From Acidobacteriota bacterium (GTDB lineage Bacteria; Acidobacteriota; Thermoanaerobaculia; Multivoradales; Multivoraceae): a DNA stretch of 64,000 nucleotides. A program made the translations under genes and the position numbers. The DNA is taken from positions 186,001 to 250,000 of the forward strand of contig JAJCXN010000039.1 in NCBI GenBank assembly GCA_029263415.1, written 5' to 3'. Every line of letters starts with the position of its first letter. Within the stretch, counting starts at the first letter, position 1. Shown here piece after piece: positions 34,133 to 43,258 of the stretch. A model generated the notes under the pieces. It was given only the letters and a program-made list of their open reading frames with translations. It searched no databases and was not told where the DNA came from.

Positions 34133-35211
34133 TGCGGTACCTACTGAGATTCACGGTTGTCTTGGCGTTGCTCGGTGTTGCTGGCTACATCTATTTGAGC
34201 GGACTCGCTGGTGAGTTCAAGACCGTTGATGTCGTCGAGCAGGACGAGTGTTATCGGATCAACGGAGTGCCGGGGTCCGAAGACATCGATTTGGATCGGC
34301 TTTCAGGCGTGGCGTTGTTCTCGTCCGATGATCGGGCCGCTGTGCAGGCTGGCCGTCAGCGCACCGGCGGAATCTACGCCTGGAACTTCGATGTCAACGC
34401 CCAAGGCGAGCCTCGGCTCTTGACCGCCGAGGATCCCGAGCTTCGACCCCATGGCATCTCGTTGGTTGAAGATCCTCGAGGTGGTGGCGCCCTGTTTGTT
34501 GTCGACCATCGGGCGAATGCTGATGGCGGCGAGTCATCGGTTGAGAATTCAATCAGGCGTTATACCTGGAACGGAGCAGAGCTTGCATTCGCCGAGGCCT
34601 ATGCAGACGACACATTCTTGATCAGTCCTAACGACGTGGCGGGTGTTTCGGATGGGACCTTCTACGTCACCAACGATCACGGCTCCCGCGGCGGTCTCGA
34701 GCGGATGATGGAGGACTACTTTCGCGTTGGCGCTGGATCGGTCGTCTATTTCGACGGCGAATCGTTCAGGACTGTCGTCGATGCCGTTAAGTATGCCAAC
34801 GGCATAGCAGTTGATGAGGAACAACAGCTGGTGTACGTGGCGTCGACCACCACTGGCAAGATTCTCGTCTACGATCGAGATGAGTCAACCGGTGACCTCT
34901 CGCTAAGAGAAGAGATCGAAACCGGGACCGGGGTCGACAATATCGATCTCGATCGCCACGGCAATCTGTGGGTCGCAGCACACCCGAAGCTATTGACCTT
35001 CGTTAAGCACGCGGGCGACGTGAGCAAGCGATCACCGTCGGAAGTTCTGTGGATTGCCAAGGACGGATTCACCGACCCAAGAGTGCGTCCGATGTGGCGC
35101 AATCTGGGTGAAGAGCTCTCCGGTTCGAGCGTAGCGGTCCCTGTTGGCGCACGCTTCTTGGTCGGTTCGGTGTTTGAACCGTTTGTCCTGGTTTGTAAAA
35201 GGGCGTTCTAA
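34132..35211 (+). CDS. Membrane-anchored paraoxonase-like lactonase/arylesterase
   Basis: A 359-residue six-bladed beta-propeller of the paraoxonase (PON) family with an N-terminal signal anchor (LRFTVVLALLGVAGYIYL). All metal ligands of PON1 have counterparts: E50-D51 in GSEDID, N167 in SPNDV, N223 in YANGI and D269-N270 in VDNID. The His dyad is also present (H107 in RPHGIS, H126 in VVDHR). C40 and C355 match the PON1 disulfide Cys42-Cys353. PONs bind two calcium ions and hydrolyse lactones, including acyl-homoserine lactones, as well as aryl esters. Such complete conservation in a bacterium is notable. Start is ATG 34132 (or GTG at 34129), overlapping the upstream stop. Substrate is inferred, not shown. 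Confidence 0.85.
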   Translation: MRYLLRFTVVLALLGVAGYIYLSGLAGEFKTVDVVEQDECYRINGVPGSEDIDLDRLSGVALFSSDDRAAVQAGRQRTGGIYAWNFDVNAQGEPRLLTAEDPELRPHGISLVEDPRGGGALFVVDHRANADGGESSVENSIRRYTWNGAELAFAEAYADDTFLISPNDVAGVSDGTFYVTNDHGSRGGLERMMEDYFRVGAGSVVYFDGESFRTVVDAVKYANGIAVDEEQQLVYVASTTTGKILVYDRDESTGDLSLREEIETGTGVDNIDLDRHGNLWVAAHPKLLTFVKHAGDVSKRSPSEVLWIAKDGFTDPRVRPMWRNLGEELSGSSVAVPVGARFLVGSVFEPFVLVCKRAF

Positions 35212-35269
35212 GAAGGCCCCTCTGGACAAGGGCGTTCTGACGGGACGCGCCTCCGAAAAAGGGCGTTCT
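35197..35269. repeat. Three spaced direct repeats around a stop codon
   Basis: GGGCGTTCT preceded by A-rich bases occurs at 35201, 35230 and 35261, spacings 29 and 31 bp. The second and third copies extend to AAGGGCGTTCTGAC followed by similar G+C-rich bases ending CGCG/CGCGTC. The first copy encodes the last residues of the paraoxonase-like protein (KRAF-stop). Confidence 0.8.
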
Positions 35270-35329
35270 GACTGGCCGCGTCCCCGCGTTGGCGGATGCC
35301 CGAGCTAAGCTAGCCCCTCCGCTCTGCAC

Positions 35330-35995
35330 TCAGCTAGTGAGCGCCAGCCCCAGCACCTGCTCGAGCTCGGTCAGAGCAACAGCTGGATCATCCACTTTGA
35401 TGGTCCGCATGCCTAAAGCTCTGGCCGCCTTCAGGTTGGTGCCGATGTCATCGAGAAACACCGCCTCTCCGAATTCGACGCCGAGCTGGTGGCAGGCGTG
35501 CTGGTAGATCCTAGGGTCGGGCTTGCGCATTCCCAGCACAGCAGATTCAAGAAAGATGTCGAAACGGCCCCTGAGGTCGGAGCGGCGGTAGCCGTTGGAT
35601 TCGTCGGTCTCAGGAGAAGACTCCTCCGCGCTCCAGTTGTTGGTCAATGCCGCCACCGTTAGTCCTGCGGCGCGCAGGGCGTCGATGGCTTGGAGCATTT
35701 CGGGGCGAGGCTTCGAAATCTCGGTGACCCCCGTCATCATTTCTTCGCTTGAGACGGGATAGCCCAGGTCTCTGAGTTCCGCATCGAAATCGCGGTAGAA
35801 GGCCCGGCCCATCGATAGCTCACCGCGCTCTAGTCGGTGCCACGCTCCGTCGGGTGCGCTGCTGGCGACCCATCGATTGATCGTGTTGTTCGGGATCGAA
35901 TGCCGTTGCTCGAACGCAGCGATGGCGTGGAGGGGAGAACCGAGAACAACACCGCCGAGGTCGAAGATGACGGCGCGGTAAGGGGATTGAGACAT
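35330..35995 (-). CDS. HAD superfamily hydrolase, subfamily IA
   Basis: A protein of about 221 residues, typical for HAD-IA phosphatases related to the N-terminal domain of epoxide hydrolase and to YihX. Motif I is VIFDLGGVVLG: the nucleophilic Asp is present and the second position is Gly rather than Asp, as is usual in the FDLGGV subgroup. Motif II is AALTNNW, motif III has the Lys of GMRKPDPRIY, and motif IV is EAVFLDDIGTNLKAA. The start at ATG 35995 has AAGGAG 5 nt upstream; the open frame continues 56 codons further without support. A monophosphate ester is the expected substrate. The gene stands alone and is transcribed away from the respiratory operon. Confidence 0.9.
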   Translation of the reverse strand: MSQSPYRAVIFDLGGVVLGSPLHAIAAFEQRHSIPNNTINRWVASSAPDGAWHRLERGELSMGRAFYRDFDAELRDLGYPVSSEEMMTGVTEISKPRPEMLQAIDALRAAGLTVAALTNNWSAEESSPETDESNGYRRSDLRGRFDIFLESAVLGMRKPDPRIYQHACHQLGVEFGEAVFLDDIGTNLKAARALGMRTIKVDDPAVALTELEQVLGLALTS

Positions 35996-36310
35996 GGAGA
36001 CTCCTTGACGGTGCAAACTAGCGAGCAAAGGTCGACGCTTCAGTATCGGCGCGCGAGGATGGCGCAGCCGAGCACGATTGTCGAGCAAGGAATGCTGAGC
36101 TACCAAGTTCGCTGGTGCCTTTCTGCGAGGATCCTGTAGGATCGGCTTTGTTCCGTCTCCCAATTGATGTGTCGTCGTCTAAGCCTGAGTGGTCCTCGGA
36201 GTGCTGCTCTAGGCTTAAGAAGCCCTCGGCTACATCTGGCGGGTAGCGAAGTTCCCTTTGAGGAGGTCGCTAAGTGACTCCTAGAACCCTCGATATTGGG
36301 TGTTCGTGGA

Positions 36311-36332
36311 GCTTGTGAAATTTTTCACAAGC
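36311..36332. promoter_or_regulatory. Rex-type (or CRP-type) operator upstream of actA
   Basis: TTGTGAAATTTTTCACAA (36313-36330) agrees at every fixed position with the Rex consensus TTGTGAA-W4-TTCACAA; one further G/C pair on each side extends the palindrome to 22 bp. Rex represses respiratory genes until NADH/NAD+ rises, and this site precedes a quinol-to-oxygen operon by about 350 bp. The core TGTGA-N6-TCACA also fits CRP, so the identity of the regulator is inferred. No rex or crp gene is in the window. Confidence 0.65.
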
Positions 36333-36462
36333 GGTTATTCTCCCGCGCAGAAGGCCACCGGAGTGACCCCTGCATGCCTCCAGAAGGGGCGCCGGGAGAC
36401 GAGAGCAAGGGATCAGCGAAACTGCTTGAGCCCTGTATCCCCCAAAAGGTCCGTTTGGCAGA

Positions 36463-36504
36463 TCAGTTTGCGAGAGATCTGGCTCAGTTTGCGAAAGATC
36501 TAGC
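36463..36504. repeat. 21-bp tandem duplication in the act operon leader
   Basis: Two adjacent 21-base units, TCAGTTTGCGAGAGATCTGGC and a copy differing at two positions (G to A at positions 12 and 19), lie 176 bp before actA and 130 bp after the Rex-type palindrome. A regulatory role is possible but unproven. Confidence 0.85.
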
Positions 36505-36679
36505 GGGGAAAAGCCGCGCACGCAAGGCAGCTACCCTCAGGCGGTAAGAGCTTATTCGTCCGCTCGGTGACGAAAACCGGGCTCGAAACCAAGACTGCCC
36601 AACACCGAATTCCACCTGCACTCTTCACCATGGCCCGTATCTCTGAGGCTTCGATGAATCCACAGCTCGAGGTCGTCTT

Positions 36680-37360
36680 ATGACCGACAACAAACCAGAA
36701 ACAGCGCAAATCTTCGGTAAGGGGTCCAACCAGGTAGTCTGGTTGACCATTATCCTGGGTCTCGCCGGCGTCGCCGGTGCGGGCGCTCTCTTGTTCATCA
36801 TCGACCGTGGCCCGTTGCACACCAACCAGGGTGTGTACGTGAACCAGGACGTACCGTTCTCTCACGATCACCACACTGAGGGGCTCGGGCTCGACTGCCG
36901 GTACTGCCACACCTCGGTCGAGGACTCGGCGTTCGCAGGCATCCCGCCAACGGCCACGTGCATGAACTGCCACAAGACGGTCTGGGCTAACACTGAGATG
37001 TTAGAGCCGGTGAGGGACAGCTGGCAGACCGGGCAGCCGCTGGAATGGAACAGGGTCAATGATCTGCCGGACTTTGTCTACTTCAACCACAGCATCCATG
37101 TGAGTAGCGGTGTGGGTTGCGAGTCCTGTCACGGTCCGGTCAACGAAATGCCGTTGGTGTACCAAGAGCACTCGCTGCAGATGCGCTGGTGCCTTGAATG
37201 CCATCGCAGTCCTGAAGATTTCGTGCGCCCCAAAGACGAGGTGTTCAACCTTGATTGGGAGCCCAGTGACGAAGGCATGAGCCAGAAGGAACTGGGCAAG
37301 AAGCTGGTCGCGGAGTATGGCCTTGAGCCGAAACAGAACTGTTCGACCTGCCACCGGTAG
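36680..37360 (+). CDS. actA: ACIII subunit ActA, pentahaem cytochrome c
   Basis: A 226-residue membrane-anchored multihaem cytochrome c, the first subunit of alternative complex III, which oxidises quinol and passes electrons to cytochrome c or directly to an oxidase. One transmembrane helix lies at about 20-42. Five CxxCH haem c sites follow: C73, C94, C147, C171 and C221 (CRYCH, CMNCH, CESCH, CLECH, CSTCH). His and Met residues between them can serve as sixth ligands. It resembles NrfH/cytochrome c7-type proteins, and the set of five haems is what is expected for ActA. It opens a 12-gene operon and is followed by actB after 57 bp. Confidence 0.93.
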   Translation: MTDNKPETAQIFGKGSNQVVWLTIILGLAGVAGAGALLFIIDRGPLHTNQGVYVNQDVPFSHDHHTEGLGLDCRYCHTSVEDSAFAGIPPTATCMNCHKTVWANTEMLEPVRDSWQTGQPLEWNRVNDLPDFVYFNHSIHVSSGVGCESCHGPVNEMPLVYQEHSLQMRWCLECHRSPEDFVRPKDEVFNLDWEPSDEGMSQKELGKKLVAEYGLEPKQNCSTCHR

Positions 37361-37417
37361 ATTTGAACCAATGAACGAATCAACTCTCACGATGGTTGAA
37401 GAGGCCTAGCTGACGTT

Positions 37418-40400
37418 ATGGGCAAAGAACAACTGATTCCCCTACAAGTGACCTCCTCGCAGGTGGGCTTGGCGCCAGTGTCTTCCGAAGATGCCGTGCC
37501 GGCCACCGCGATTGAGCCAACTGCCGCGCAGGTCACGTTTGACGAGGCTCGAGATCGCCAGCGAGCGTTGGTCGCCAACGGTGTCGACAGTACGCCTTGG
37601 CGGACGCTCGACGAGCTGGCTGGTTCTGATCAGTTCGAGCAGGTCGTTGCTAGCGAGTTCCCGCGCTATGCGCCGTCGACTTGGGAAGACGGCGCATCGC
37701 GTCGGTCCTTCATGCAATTGGCAGGCGCTTCGGTCGGTCTTGCTGGACTCACCGCTTGCACTCGCCAGCCTCGCGAGAAGATCGTTCCGTATGTTCAGCA
37801 GCCCGAGCACGTTGTGCCTGGCAAGCCGGTTTACTACGCAACCTCAATGACGCAGGCCGGGATCGGGCAACCTCTGCTGGCCGAAAGCCACATGGGGCGC
37901 CCCACCAAGGTTGCAGGCAACCCCGATCATCCGGCATCGTCTGGCGCAGCGGATTTGTTTGCGCAAGCTTCAATTCTCGGGCTCTACGATCCTGATCGCT
38001 CGCGTGGCGTGCAACAGGATGGTCGCGAAACAGGCTGGGAAGCGTTCTTGGAGAAGATTCAGCCTGCGATGAAAGCCCAGGAAGCTCTGGGCGGCACTGG
38101 ATTGCGGATTCTTTCTGGCGCTGTGAGTTCGCCGACCTTGGTTGACCAGATCAATCGGTTGCGCGAGCGCTTTCCGCAGGCCAAGTGGGTCCAGTACGAA
38201 GCTGTGAACAACGATGAGGCTGTCGCCGCGAGTCGTTCAGCGTTCGGTGGGGTGGTGGATACCGCCTATGATTTGACCAAGGCAGACGTGATCGTTTCGC
38301 TGGACTCTGAGTTCCTTAGCTCCGGTCCGGCACACGTGAAGATCGCCGCTGATTTCGCATCCCGCCGCCAAGTGGTGCGCGAGGATGGTGATGGCGGACA
38401 TGGAGACGGTGCAGCAACCTCTGCGGACGCGGGCGCTCCCCATGGTTCCTCTGATGCGATCAGCATGAACCGCTTGTACGCGCTCGAGTGCGTGCCGTCA
38501 CCAACGGGTGCGGTTGCTGATCATCTGGTTGGTGTGACGCCAGCAGAGCTGGGGCAGTTCGCAGCGGCGCTTGCCTCCAAGGTGGGCGTTGACGTAGCAG
38601 CACCGGAGCTGCACAAGCCAAAGCTTGCTCAGTGGGTTGACGCGATCGCAGACGATCTGCGCGCTCACGCGGGAGCCTCGGTTGTTATTCCTGGCCAGTT
38701 TGCTAGCGCGGCCGTTCACGTCATGGCGCACGCCATCAACGCAGCCTTGGGCAACACCGGGCTCACCGTGACCTATCGCGAGTCAGCGCTGGCTGAACCC
38801 GCTTCAAACGCACAGGCTCTGGCTGAACTCGCGCACGACATGCACCAAGGGGTGGTCGATGTCCTGGTGGTGCTCGGCGCAAACCCGGTCTACACCGCGC
38901 CCGGCAACCTCCAGTTTGCAACCGCCCTTTCCAAGGTTGCAACCACTGTCCATGCCGGGTTGCACGAAGATGAAACGCGGTATCACTGCTCGTGGCATGT
39001 TCCGCTCGCTCACTACCTCGAAGGCTGGGGCGACTGTCGCTCATTCGACGGCACCGTGGGGCTGCAACAGCCACTGATTGAGCCCTTGTTCGCTGGCAAG
39101 ACCGAGGCTGAGATCGTTTCTGGGTTGCTCGGTGAAGATTCGGATAGCTACGACTTGGTCCGGGCCTCGTGGCTCGCGCGGCTCGGAGTTCCTGGCTTCG
39201 ACACCGCGTGGCGCAAAGCGCTCCATGATGGCTACCTCGAGGGCTCCCGTTCGCCCGTCGCAAGCCCCTCCATCAACACCGCAAGTGTTACTGCTGCTGC
39301 GGCTGCCTTGGCCGGCGCGCACGAAGAAGGTCTGACCCTCATCGTACGGCCCGACCCAAGCCTGTTCGACGGTCGCTATGCCAACAACGGCTGGCTTCAG
39401 GAAACCCCCAAGCCGATTACTAAGGTCACCTGGGATCAGGTCGCTTTAGTGGCGCCTTCAACCATGAAGGAACTCGGCTTCGAACCGAACACCAAGATCG
39501 AGCGCGTGATCAAGGTTGAAGCGAACGGTCAGTCGATCGAGTTGCCGATTCTTCTTAGTGTTGGCCAGGCTCCCAATACAGTGGCGATCGCCATGGGGCA
39601 CGGTCGTACGCGTGCCGGGTCTGTGGGCAACCGTGAAGAGAACGGCGCCAACGTTCAAACGTTGCTGACCGCTGACTCAGGCTTCTCCGTGACCGGCGTC
39701 ACGATCGCCGATACCGGCCGTGAGTACAAGGTCGCCGCGACCCAGGAACACTTTCAGATCGAGGTGCAAAAGGAGCAGGCGCATGGTCGGCACTTGGTCA
39801 AGCAAGGCACCAAGGCTCAGTACCAAGAGGATCCGCACTTCGCGGGCCACATCGGACACCACGTGCCCGAGAACGCGTCCCTGTTCCCTGATTGGGAGTA
39901 CAAGTCGTACGCGTGGGGCATGGCGATCAATCTCAACTCGTGCACTGGTTGCAACGCCTGCTTGCTCGCTTGCCAGGCCGAGAACAACATTCCGGTTGTC
40001 GGGCGCGATCAGGTGATCAAGGGTCGCGAGATGCACTGGCTACGGATCGATCGCTACTACGACGGTGACGTCGATAGCCCGAAGATCCATCATCAGCCAG
40101 TAGCGTGCATGCACTGCGAACGCGCCCCCTGCGAGCTAGTTTGCCCGGTTGGCGCAACCACCCACAGTGACGAAGGCCTCAACGACATGGCCTACAACCG
40201 TTGCATTGGCACTCGCTACTGCTCAAACAACTGCCCCTACAAGGTGCGTCGTTTCAACTTCTTGAAGTACAACGACACCACCACCCCGATCCTGAAGTTG
40301 GCGCGTAATCCCGACGTCTCCGTTCGGACACGCGGTGTGATGGAGAAGTGCACGTACTGCACGCAGCGAATCTCCAAGGCGCGGATTGCGGCACAAGTTG

Positions 40401-40651
40401 AAGGCCGCAAGATCCAGGACGGCGAGATCAAGACCGCTTGTCAGGAAACGTGCCCAACGGGTGCCATCACTTTCGGCGATATCAACGATTCGCATTCAGA
40501 GGTTTCGCGTTGGAAGCGATCGGGACTCAACTACCAGCTCCTCGAGGAGCTTGCGACTGCGCCACGTACGACGTACCTCGCAAAGTTGATGAATCCCAAT
40601 CCCGCGCTGGCCGCTCATGACACCCACGGCGCCGCCGCCGCAGAGCACTAG
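37418..40651 (+). CDS. actB: ACIII subunit ActB, molybdopterin-oxidoreductase-like iron-sulfur protein
   Basis: A 1077-residue fusion typical of ActB. A twin-arginine motif [20 protein letters not shown] (R95-R96) lies after a long N-terminal stretch, with a following Cys (C114) that could be lipidated, as in other ActB proteins. Residues 120-780 resemble the catalytic subunit of complex iron-sulfur molybdoenzymes, but these ActB domains are known to lack the molybdopterin cofactor. From C842 the C-terminal domain is a four-cluster ferredoxin-like module ([56 protein letters not shown]) that carries electrons from ActC towards the haems. The protein sits on the periplasmic side. Confidence 0.93.
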   Translation: MGKEQLIPLQVTSSQVGLAPVSSEDAVPATAIEPTAAQVTFDEARDRQRALVANGVDSTPWRTLDELAGSDQFEQVVASEFPRYAPSTWEDGASRRSFMQLAGASVGLAGLTACTRQPREKIVPYVQQPEHVVPGKPVYYATSMTQAGIGQPLLAESHMGRPTKVAGNPDHPASSGAADLFAQASILGLYDPDRSRGVQQDGRETGWEAFLEKIQPAMKAQEALGGTGLRILSGAVSSPTLVDQINRLRERFPQAKWVQYEAVNNDEAVAASRSAFGGVVDTAYDLTKADVIVSLDSEFLSSGPAHVKIAADFASRRQVVREDGDGGHGDGAATSADAGAPHGSSDAISMNRLYALECVPSPTGAVADHLVGVTPAELGQFAAALASKVGVDVAAPELHKPKLAQWVDAIADDLRAHAGASVVIPGQFASAAVHVMAHAINAALGNTGLTVTYRESALAEPASNAQALAELAHDMHQGVVDVLVVLGANPVYTAPGNLQFATALSKVATTVHAGLHEDETRYHCSWHVPLAHYLEGWGDCRSFDGTVGLQQPLIEPLFAGKTEAEIVSGLLGEDSDSYDLVRASWLARLGVPGFDTAWRKALHDGYLEGSRSPVASPSINTASVTAAAAALAGAHEEGLTLIVRPDPSLFDGRYANNGWLQETPKPITKVTWDQVALVAPSTMKELGFEPNTKIERVIKVEANGQSIELPILLSVGQAPNTVAIAMGHGRTRAGSVGNREENGANVQTLLTADSGFSVTGVTIADTGREYKVAATQEHFQIEVQKEQAHGRHLVKQGTKAQYQEDPHFAGHIGHHVPENASLFPDWEYKSYAWGMAINLNSCTGCNACLLACQAENNIPVVGRDQVIKGREMHWLRIDRYYDGDVDSPKIHHQPVACMHCERAPCELVCPVGATTHSDEGLNDMAYNRCIGTRYCSNNCPYKVRRFNFLKYNDTTTPILKLARNPDVSVRTRGVMEKCTYCTQRISKARIAAQVEGRKIQDGEIKTACQETCPTGAITFGDINDSHSEVSRWKRSGLNYQLLEELATAPRTTYLAKLMNPNPALAAHDTHGAAAAEH

Positions 40652-40668
40652 GTTAGGAGACCCGTTCG

Positions 40669-42051
40669 ATGACCCTTCGCGACGTCGACGTCCACAATCG
40701 AGAAAATCTCGGTAAGCCTGACTTCATCGCTCAAGATGAAGACCCGGGCTCTATTACCGAAACGATCTCTGGCGTCATCTTCGGTAAGACCTATTTGTGG
40801 TGGATCACTGCAATGGGTCTGTCATTCGGCCTCCTGTCGATAGGCATGGTTGGCTTCGTTTGGTTGCTAGCCAAGGGTGTTGGAGTCTGGGGTATCCAGG
40901 TTCCCAATGCTTGGGGCTTTGCGATCGTCAACTTCGTTTGGTGGATCGGTATTGGCCACGCCGGCACCCTAATCTCTGCGATCCTCCTTCTCATGCGACA
41001 AGAGTGGCGCACCTCGATCAACCGGTTCGCCGAGGCGATGACCCTGTTCGCCGTGGCTTGCGCAGGTTTGTTCCCGGTCTTTCACACCGGCCGGCCTTGG
41101 TTGGCCTATTGGATGCTGCCGCTACCGAATACCATGCGTGTCTGGCCGCAGTTCAGAAGCCCGTTGATCTGGGACGTCTTCGCAGTCTCGACCTACGCCA
41201 CGATTTCCTTGGTGTTCTGGTACGTCGGTTTGGTTCCTGATCTTGCGGCTTTGCGTGATCGTGCCAAGACCTTGCTCTCGCGCCGCATCTACGGCATCGC
41301 CGCGCTGGGCTGGCGCGGTGCGGCAGACCACTGGCACAACTACGAGAAGGCATACCTGCTGCTCGCTGGCTTGTCGACGCCACTGGTGCTCTCGGTTCAC
41401 TCCGTCATTAGTTTCGATTTCGCCGTGTCCCAATTGCCAGGCTGGCATGCCACTATCTTCCCGCCGTACTTTGTTGCGGGCGCGGTCTACGCTGGCTTCG
41501 CGATGGTGTTGACCTTGATGATCCCGCTGCGAGCGATCTTCAACCTGCACGCCTACATCACCGAGCGTCACCTTGAGAACATGGGCAAGGTCATGCTGGT
41601 CACCGGCTTGATCGTTGGCTGGGGCTACGCCACCGAGCTCTTCATGGCTTGGTACTCGGGCAACATCTTCGAACGCTTCATGATGTACAACCGGATCTTC
41701 GGCCCCTACTGGATGGCCTACTGGGGCCTCATCCTGTGCAACATCTTGGTGCCTCAGATCATGTGGAGCAAGCGCTGCCGAACCAACGCGTTCTGGCTGT
41801 TCTTTGCTTCGCAGTTCGTCAACGTTGGCATGTGGCTGGAACGCTACGTCATCGTTATCACCAGCTTGACCCGTGACTTCCTGGTTGGTTCGTGGGGCAC
41901 GTACCACGGCACCATCTGGGACTGGGCGGTCTACCTCGGCACATTCGGCCTGTTCTTAAGCCTGATCTTTCTATTCATCCGCATCCTGCCTGCGCTTTCG
42001 ATGACCGAGCTCAAGATGATCTCGCCCGAAGGCAAGAAGACTGGGCACTAA
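40669..42051 (+). CDS. actC: ACIII subunit ActC, NrfD/PsrC-like quinol-binding protein
   Basis: A 460-residue polytopic membrane protein with about ten hydrophobic segments, of the NrfD/PsrC family. It supplies a quinol-binding site at the periplasmic side next to the ActB ferredoxin domain. Identifying stretches are the N-terminal [52 protein letters not shown] and HYASWALV-like helical segments later; [31 protein letters not shown] is well conserved in ActC/ActF. The ATG has AGGAG 10 nt upstream and lies 18 bp after actB. A paralogous subunit, ActF, is encoded later in the operon. Confidence 0.93.
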   Translation: MTLRDVDVHNRENLGKPDFIAQDEDPGSITETISGVIFGKTYLWWITAMGLSFGLLSIGMVGFVWLLAKGVGVWGIQVPNAWGFAIVNFVWWIGIGHAGTLISAILLLMRQEWRTSINRFAEAMTLFAVACAGLFPVFHTGRPWLAYWMLPLPNTMRVWPQFRSPLIWDVFAVSTYATISLVFWYVGLVPDLAALRDRAKTLLSRRIYGIAALGWRGAADHWHNYEKAYLLLAGLSTPLVLSVHSVISFDFAVSQLPGWHATIFPPYFVAGAVYAGFAMVLTLMIPLRAIFNLHAYITERHLENMGKVMLVTGLIVGWGYATELFMAWYSGNIFERFMMYNRIFGPYWMAYWGLILCNILVPQIMWSKRCRTNAFWLFFASQFVNVGMWLERYVIVITSLTRDFLVGSWGTYHGTIWDWAVYLGTFGLFLSLIFLFIRILPALSMTELKMISPEGKKTGH

Positions 42052-42063
42052 GGAGGGCGTACA

Positions 42064-42615
42064 GTGAATTCTACGGACACATACCACACCTCTGGATTGC
42101 ACGGCCTGATGGCCGAGTTCGACGATCCGGAGAAGCTCGTTGCTGCGGCTGAGGCCACACGCGATGCGGGCTACAGCAAGATGAACTGCTACTCGCCGTA
42201 TCCGATCGAGGGTGCCTGGGAAGCAATGGGGCACAAGTCCCCAATGTCCAAACTGGTCCTCTTGGGCGGCGTCACAGGGTGCCTTCTGGGCTTCAGCTTC
42301 ATCACCTGGACCCAAGTGATCGACTACCCCTGGAACATCGGTGGTCGCCCCACGTTCTCGTGGCCGTCCTTTATCCCGCCGATCTTTGAGACAACCATCA
42401 TGTTCGCTGGCTTGACTGCTGCCATCGGAATGTTCTTGGTGAACGGGCTGCCGAGGCCCTATCACCCAGTGTTCAACGTTCCCGCTTTCATCCGCGCCAG
42501 CAAGGATCGCTACTTCTTGGTGATCGAGGCTTCGGATTCCAACTTTGATCAGACCGCTACCAGGTCCTTTCTGCAGGGTCTCGAACCGCTCGAGGTGAAC
42601 GACGTTGAAGAATAG
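42064..42615 (+). CDS. actD: ACIII subunit ActD (DUF3341)
   Basis: A 183-residue protein with two transmembrane helices (KLVLLGGVTGCLLGFSFITW and FETTIMFAGLTAAIGMFLVN) and a cytosolic N-terminal domain beginning LHGLMAEFDDPEKLVAAAE, matching the DUF3341 family to which ActD belongs. The segment MNCYSPYPIEG is strongly conserved in the family. The start is GTG at 42064 with a perfect AGGAGG 8 nt upstream. ActD carries no cofactor and is thought to be structural. The next gene overlaps by 11 bases. Confidence 0.92.
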   Translation: MNSTDTYHTSGLHGLMAEFDDPEKLVAAAEATRDAGYSKMNCYSPYPIEGAWEAMGHKSPMSKLVLLGGVTGCLLGFSFITWTQVIDYPWNIGGRPTFSWPSFIPPIFETTIMFAGLTAAIGMFLVNGLPRPYHPVFNVPAFIRASKDRYFLVIEASDSNFDQTATRSFLQGLEPLEVNDVEE

Positions 42616-43258
42616 TCTCCCAGTCGTTGGAGCACGGACCAGCACTTGCATGTTCGGCCTGCTGGCGTTGGCCGCGCTGGTCTTGGTCGGGTGCCGCCAA
42701 GACATGCACAACCAGGCGAAGTTCGAGCCCTATGAGAAGTCTGACTTCTTCTTGGACGGTTCATCCGCCCGTGTTCCTCCTGCATTCACCGTCGCCCGTG
42801 ATTCGGTAGATCCAACGAGTTCGATCTACACCGGCGAAGATGACAATGGCTGGATGTCCGCTGTGCCCTATGTGGTCGATGAGGCGTTCCTGCATCGCGG
42901 TCAACAGCGCTTCGACATTTACTGCTCGCCCTGCCACGACAACACCGGTGCTGGTAACGGCATGATTGTGCAACGCGGCTTCAAGCAACCGCCGTCGTAC
43001 CACGAGCAGCGTCTGCGCGACATGCCCATTGGCTACTTCTACAACGTAGCCACCAACGGTTACGGCTTGATGTCCGGGTATAAGGCGCAGGTCAAGCTGC
43101 AGGATCGCTGGGCAATCGCTGCTTGGGTCCGAGTGCTCCAGCGAAGCCAGAATGTGCCTGAAGGCAGCCTTTCGGCTCCGGATCGCGAGCAACTCCGTCA
43201 CGACTTACAGAACGCTGAATCTTCCACCGCTTCCGCGCACGCGGCAGGTGCCCCATGA
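42605..43258 (+). CDS. actE: ACIII subunit ActE, monohaem cytochrome c lipoprotein
   Basis: A 217-residue exported cytochrome c. It begins with TTG at 42605, inside the end of actD and preceded by GAGGTG. A lipoprotein signal, LLALAALVLVGC, gives a lipidated Cys that anchors it to the membrane. One haem c site, CSPCHD at about residue 107, is followed by TGAGNGMIVQRGFKQPPSYHEQRLRDMPIGYFYNV, the typical ActE pattern in which a downstream Met is the sixth ligand. It is likely the exit point for electrons towards the oxidase. The stop overlaps the actF start by four bases (ATGA). Confidence 0.92.
   Translation: MKNSLPVVGARTSTCMFGLLALAALVLVGCRQDMHNQAKFEPYEKSDFFLDGSSARVPPAFTVARDSVDPTSSIYTGEDDNGWMSAVPYVVDEAFLHRGQQRFDIYCSPCHDNTGAGNGMIVQRGFKQPPSYHEQRLRDMPIGYFYNVATNGYGLMSGYKAQVKLQDRWAIAAWVRVLQRSQNVPEGSLSAPDREQLRHDLQNAESSTASAHAAGAP

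Larger units (their letters stand above)
35996..36679. other. 684-bp divergent intergenic region before the respiratory operon
   Basis: The gap between the HAD gene (leftward) and actA (rightward) holds no credible gene. It contains a perfect Rex-type palindrome at 36311 and a 21-bp tandem duplication at 36463, both annotated separately. An 83-codon open frame at 36296-36547 lacks a good ribosome-binding site and overlaps both elements, so I treat it as chance. A long untranslated leader for the operon is the simplest reading. Confidence 0.6.

Noticed and set aside
36296-36547. An 83-codon open frame on the plus strand before actA
   Set aside because: It overlaps the Rex-type palindrome and the 21-bp duplication, lacks a good ribosome-binding site and resembles no family.
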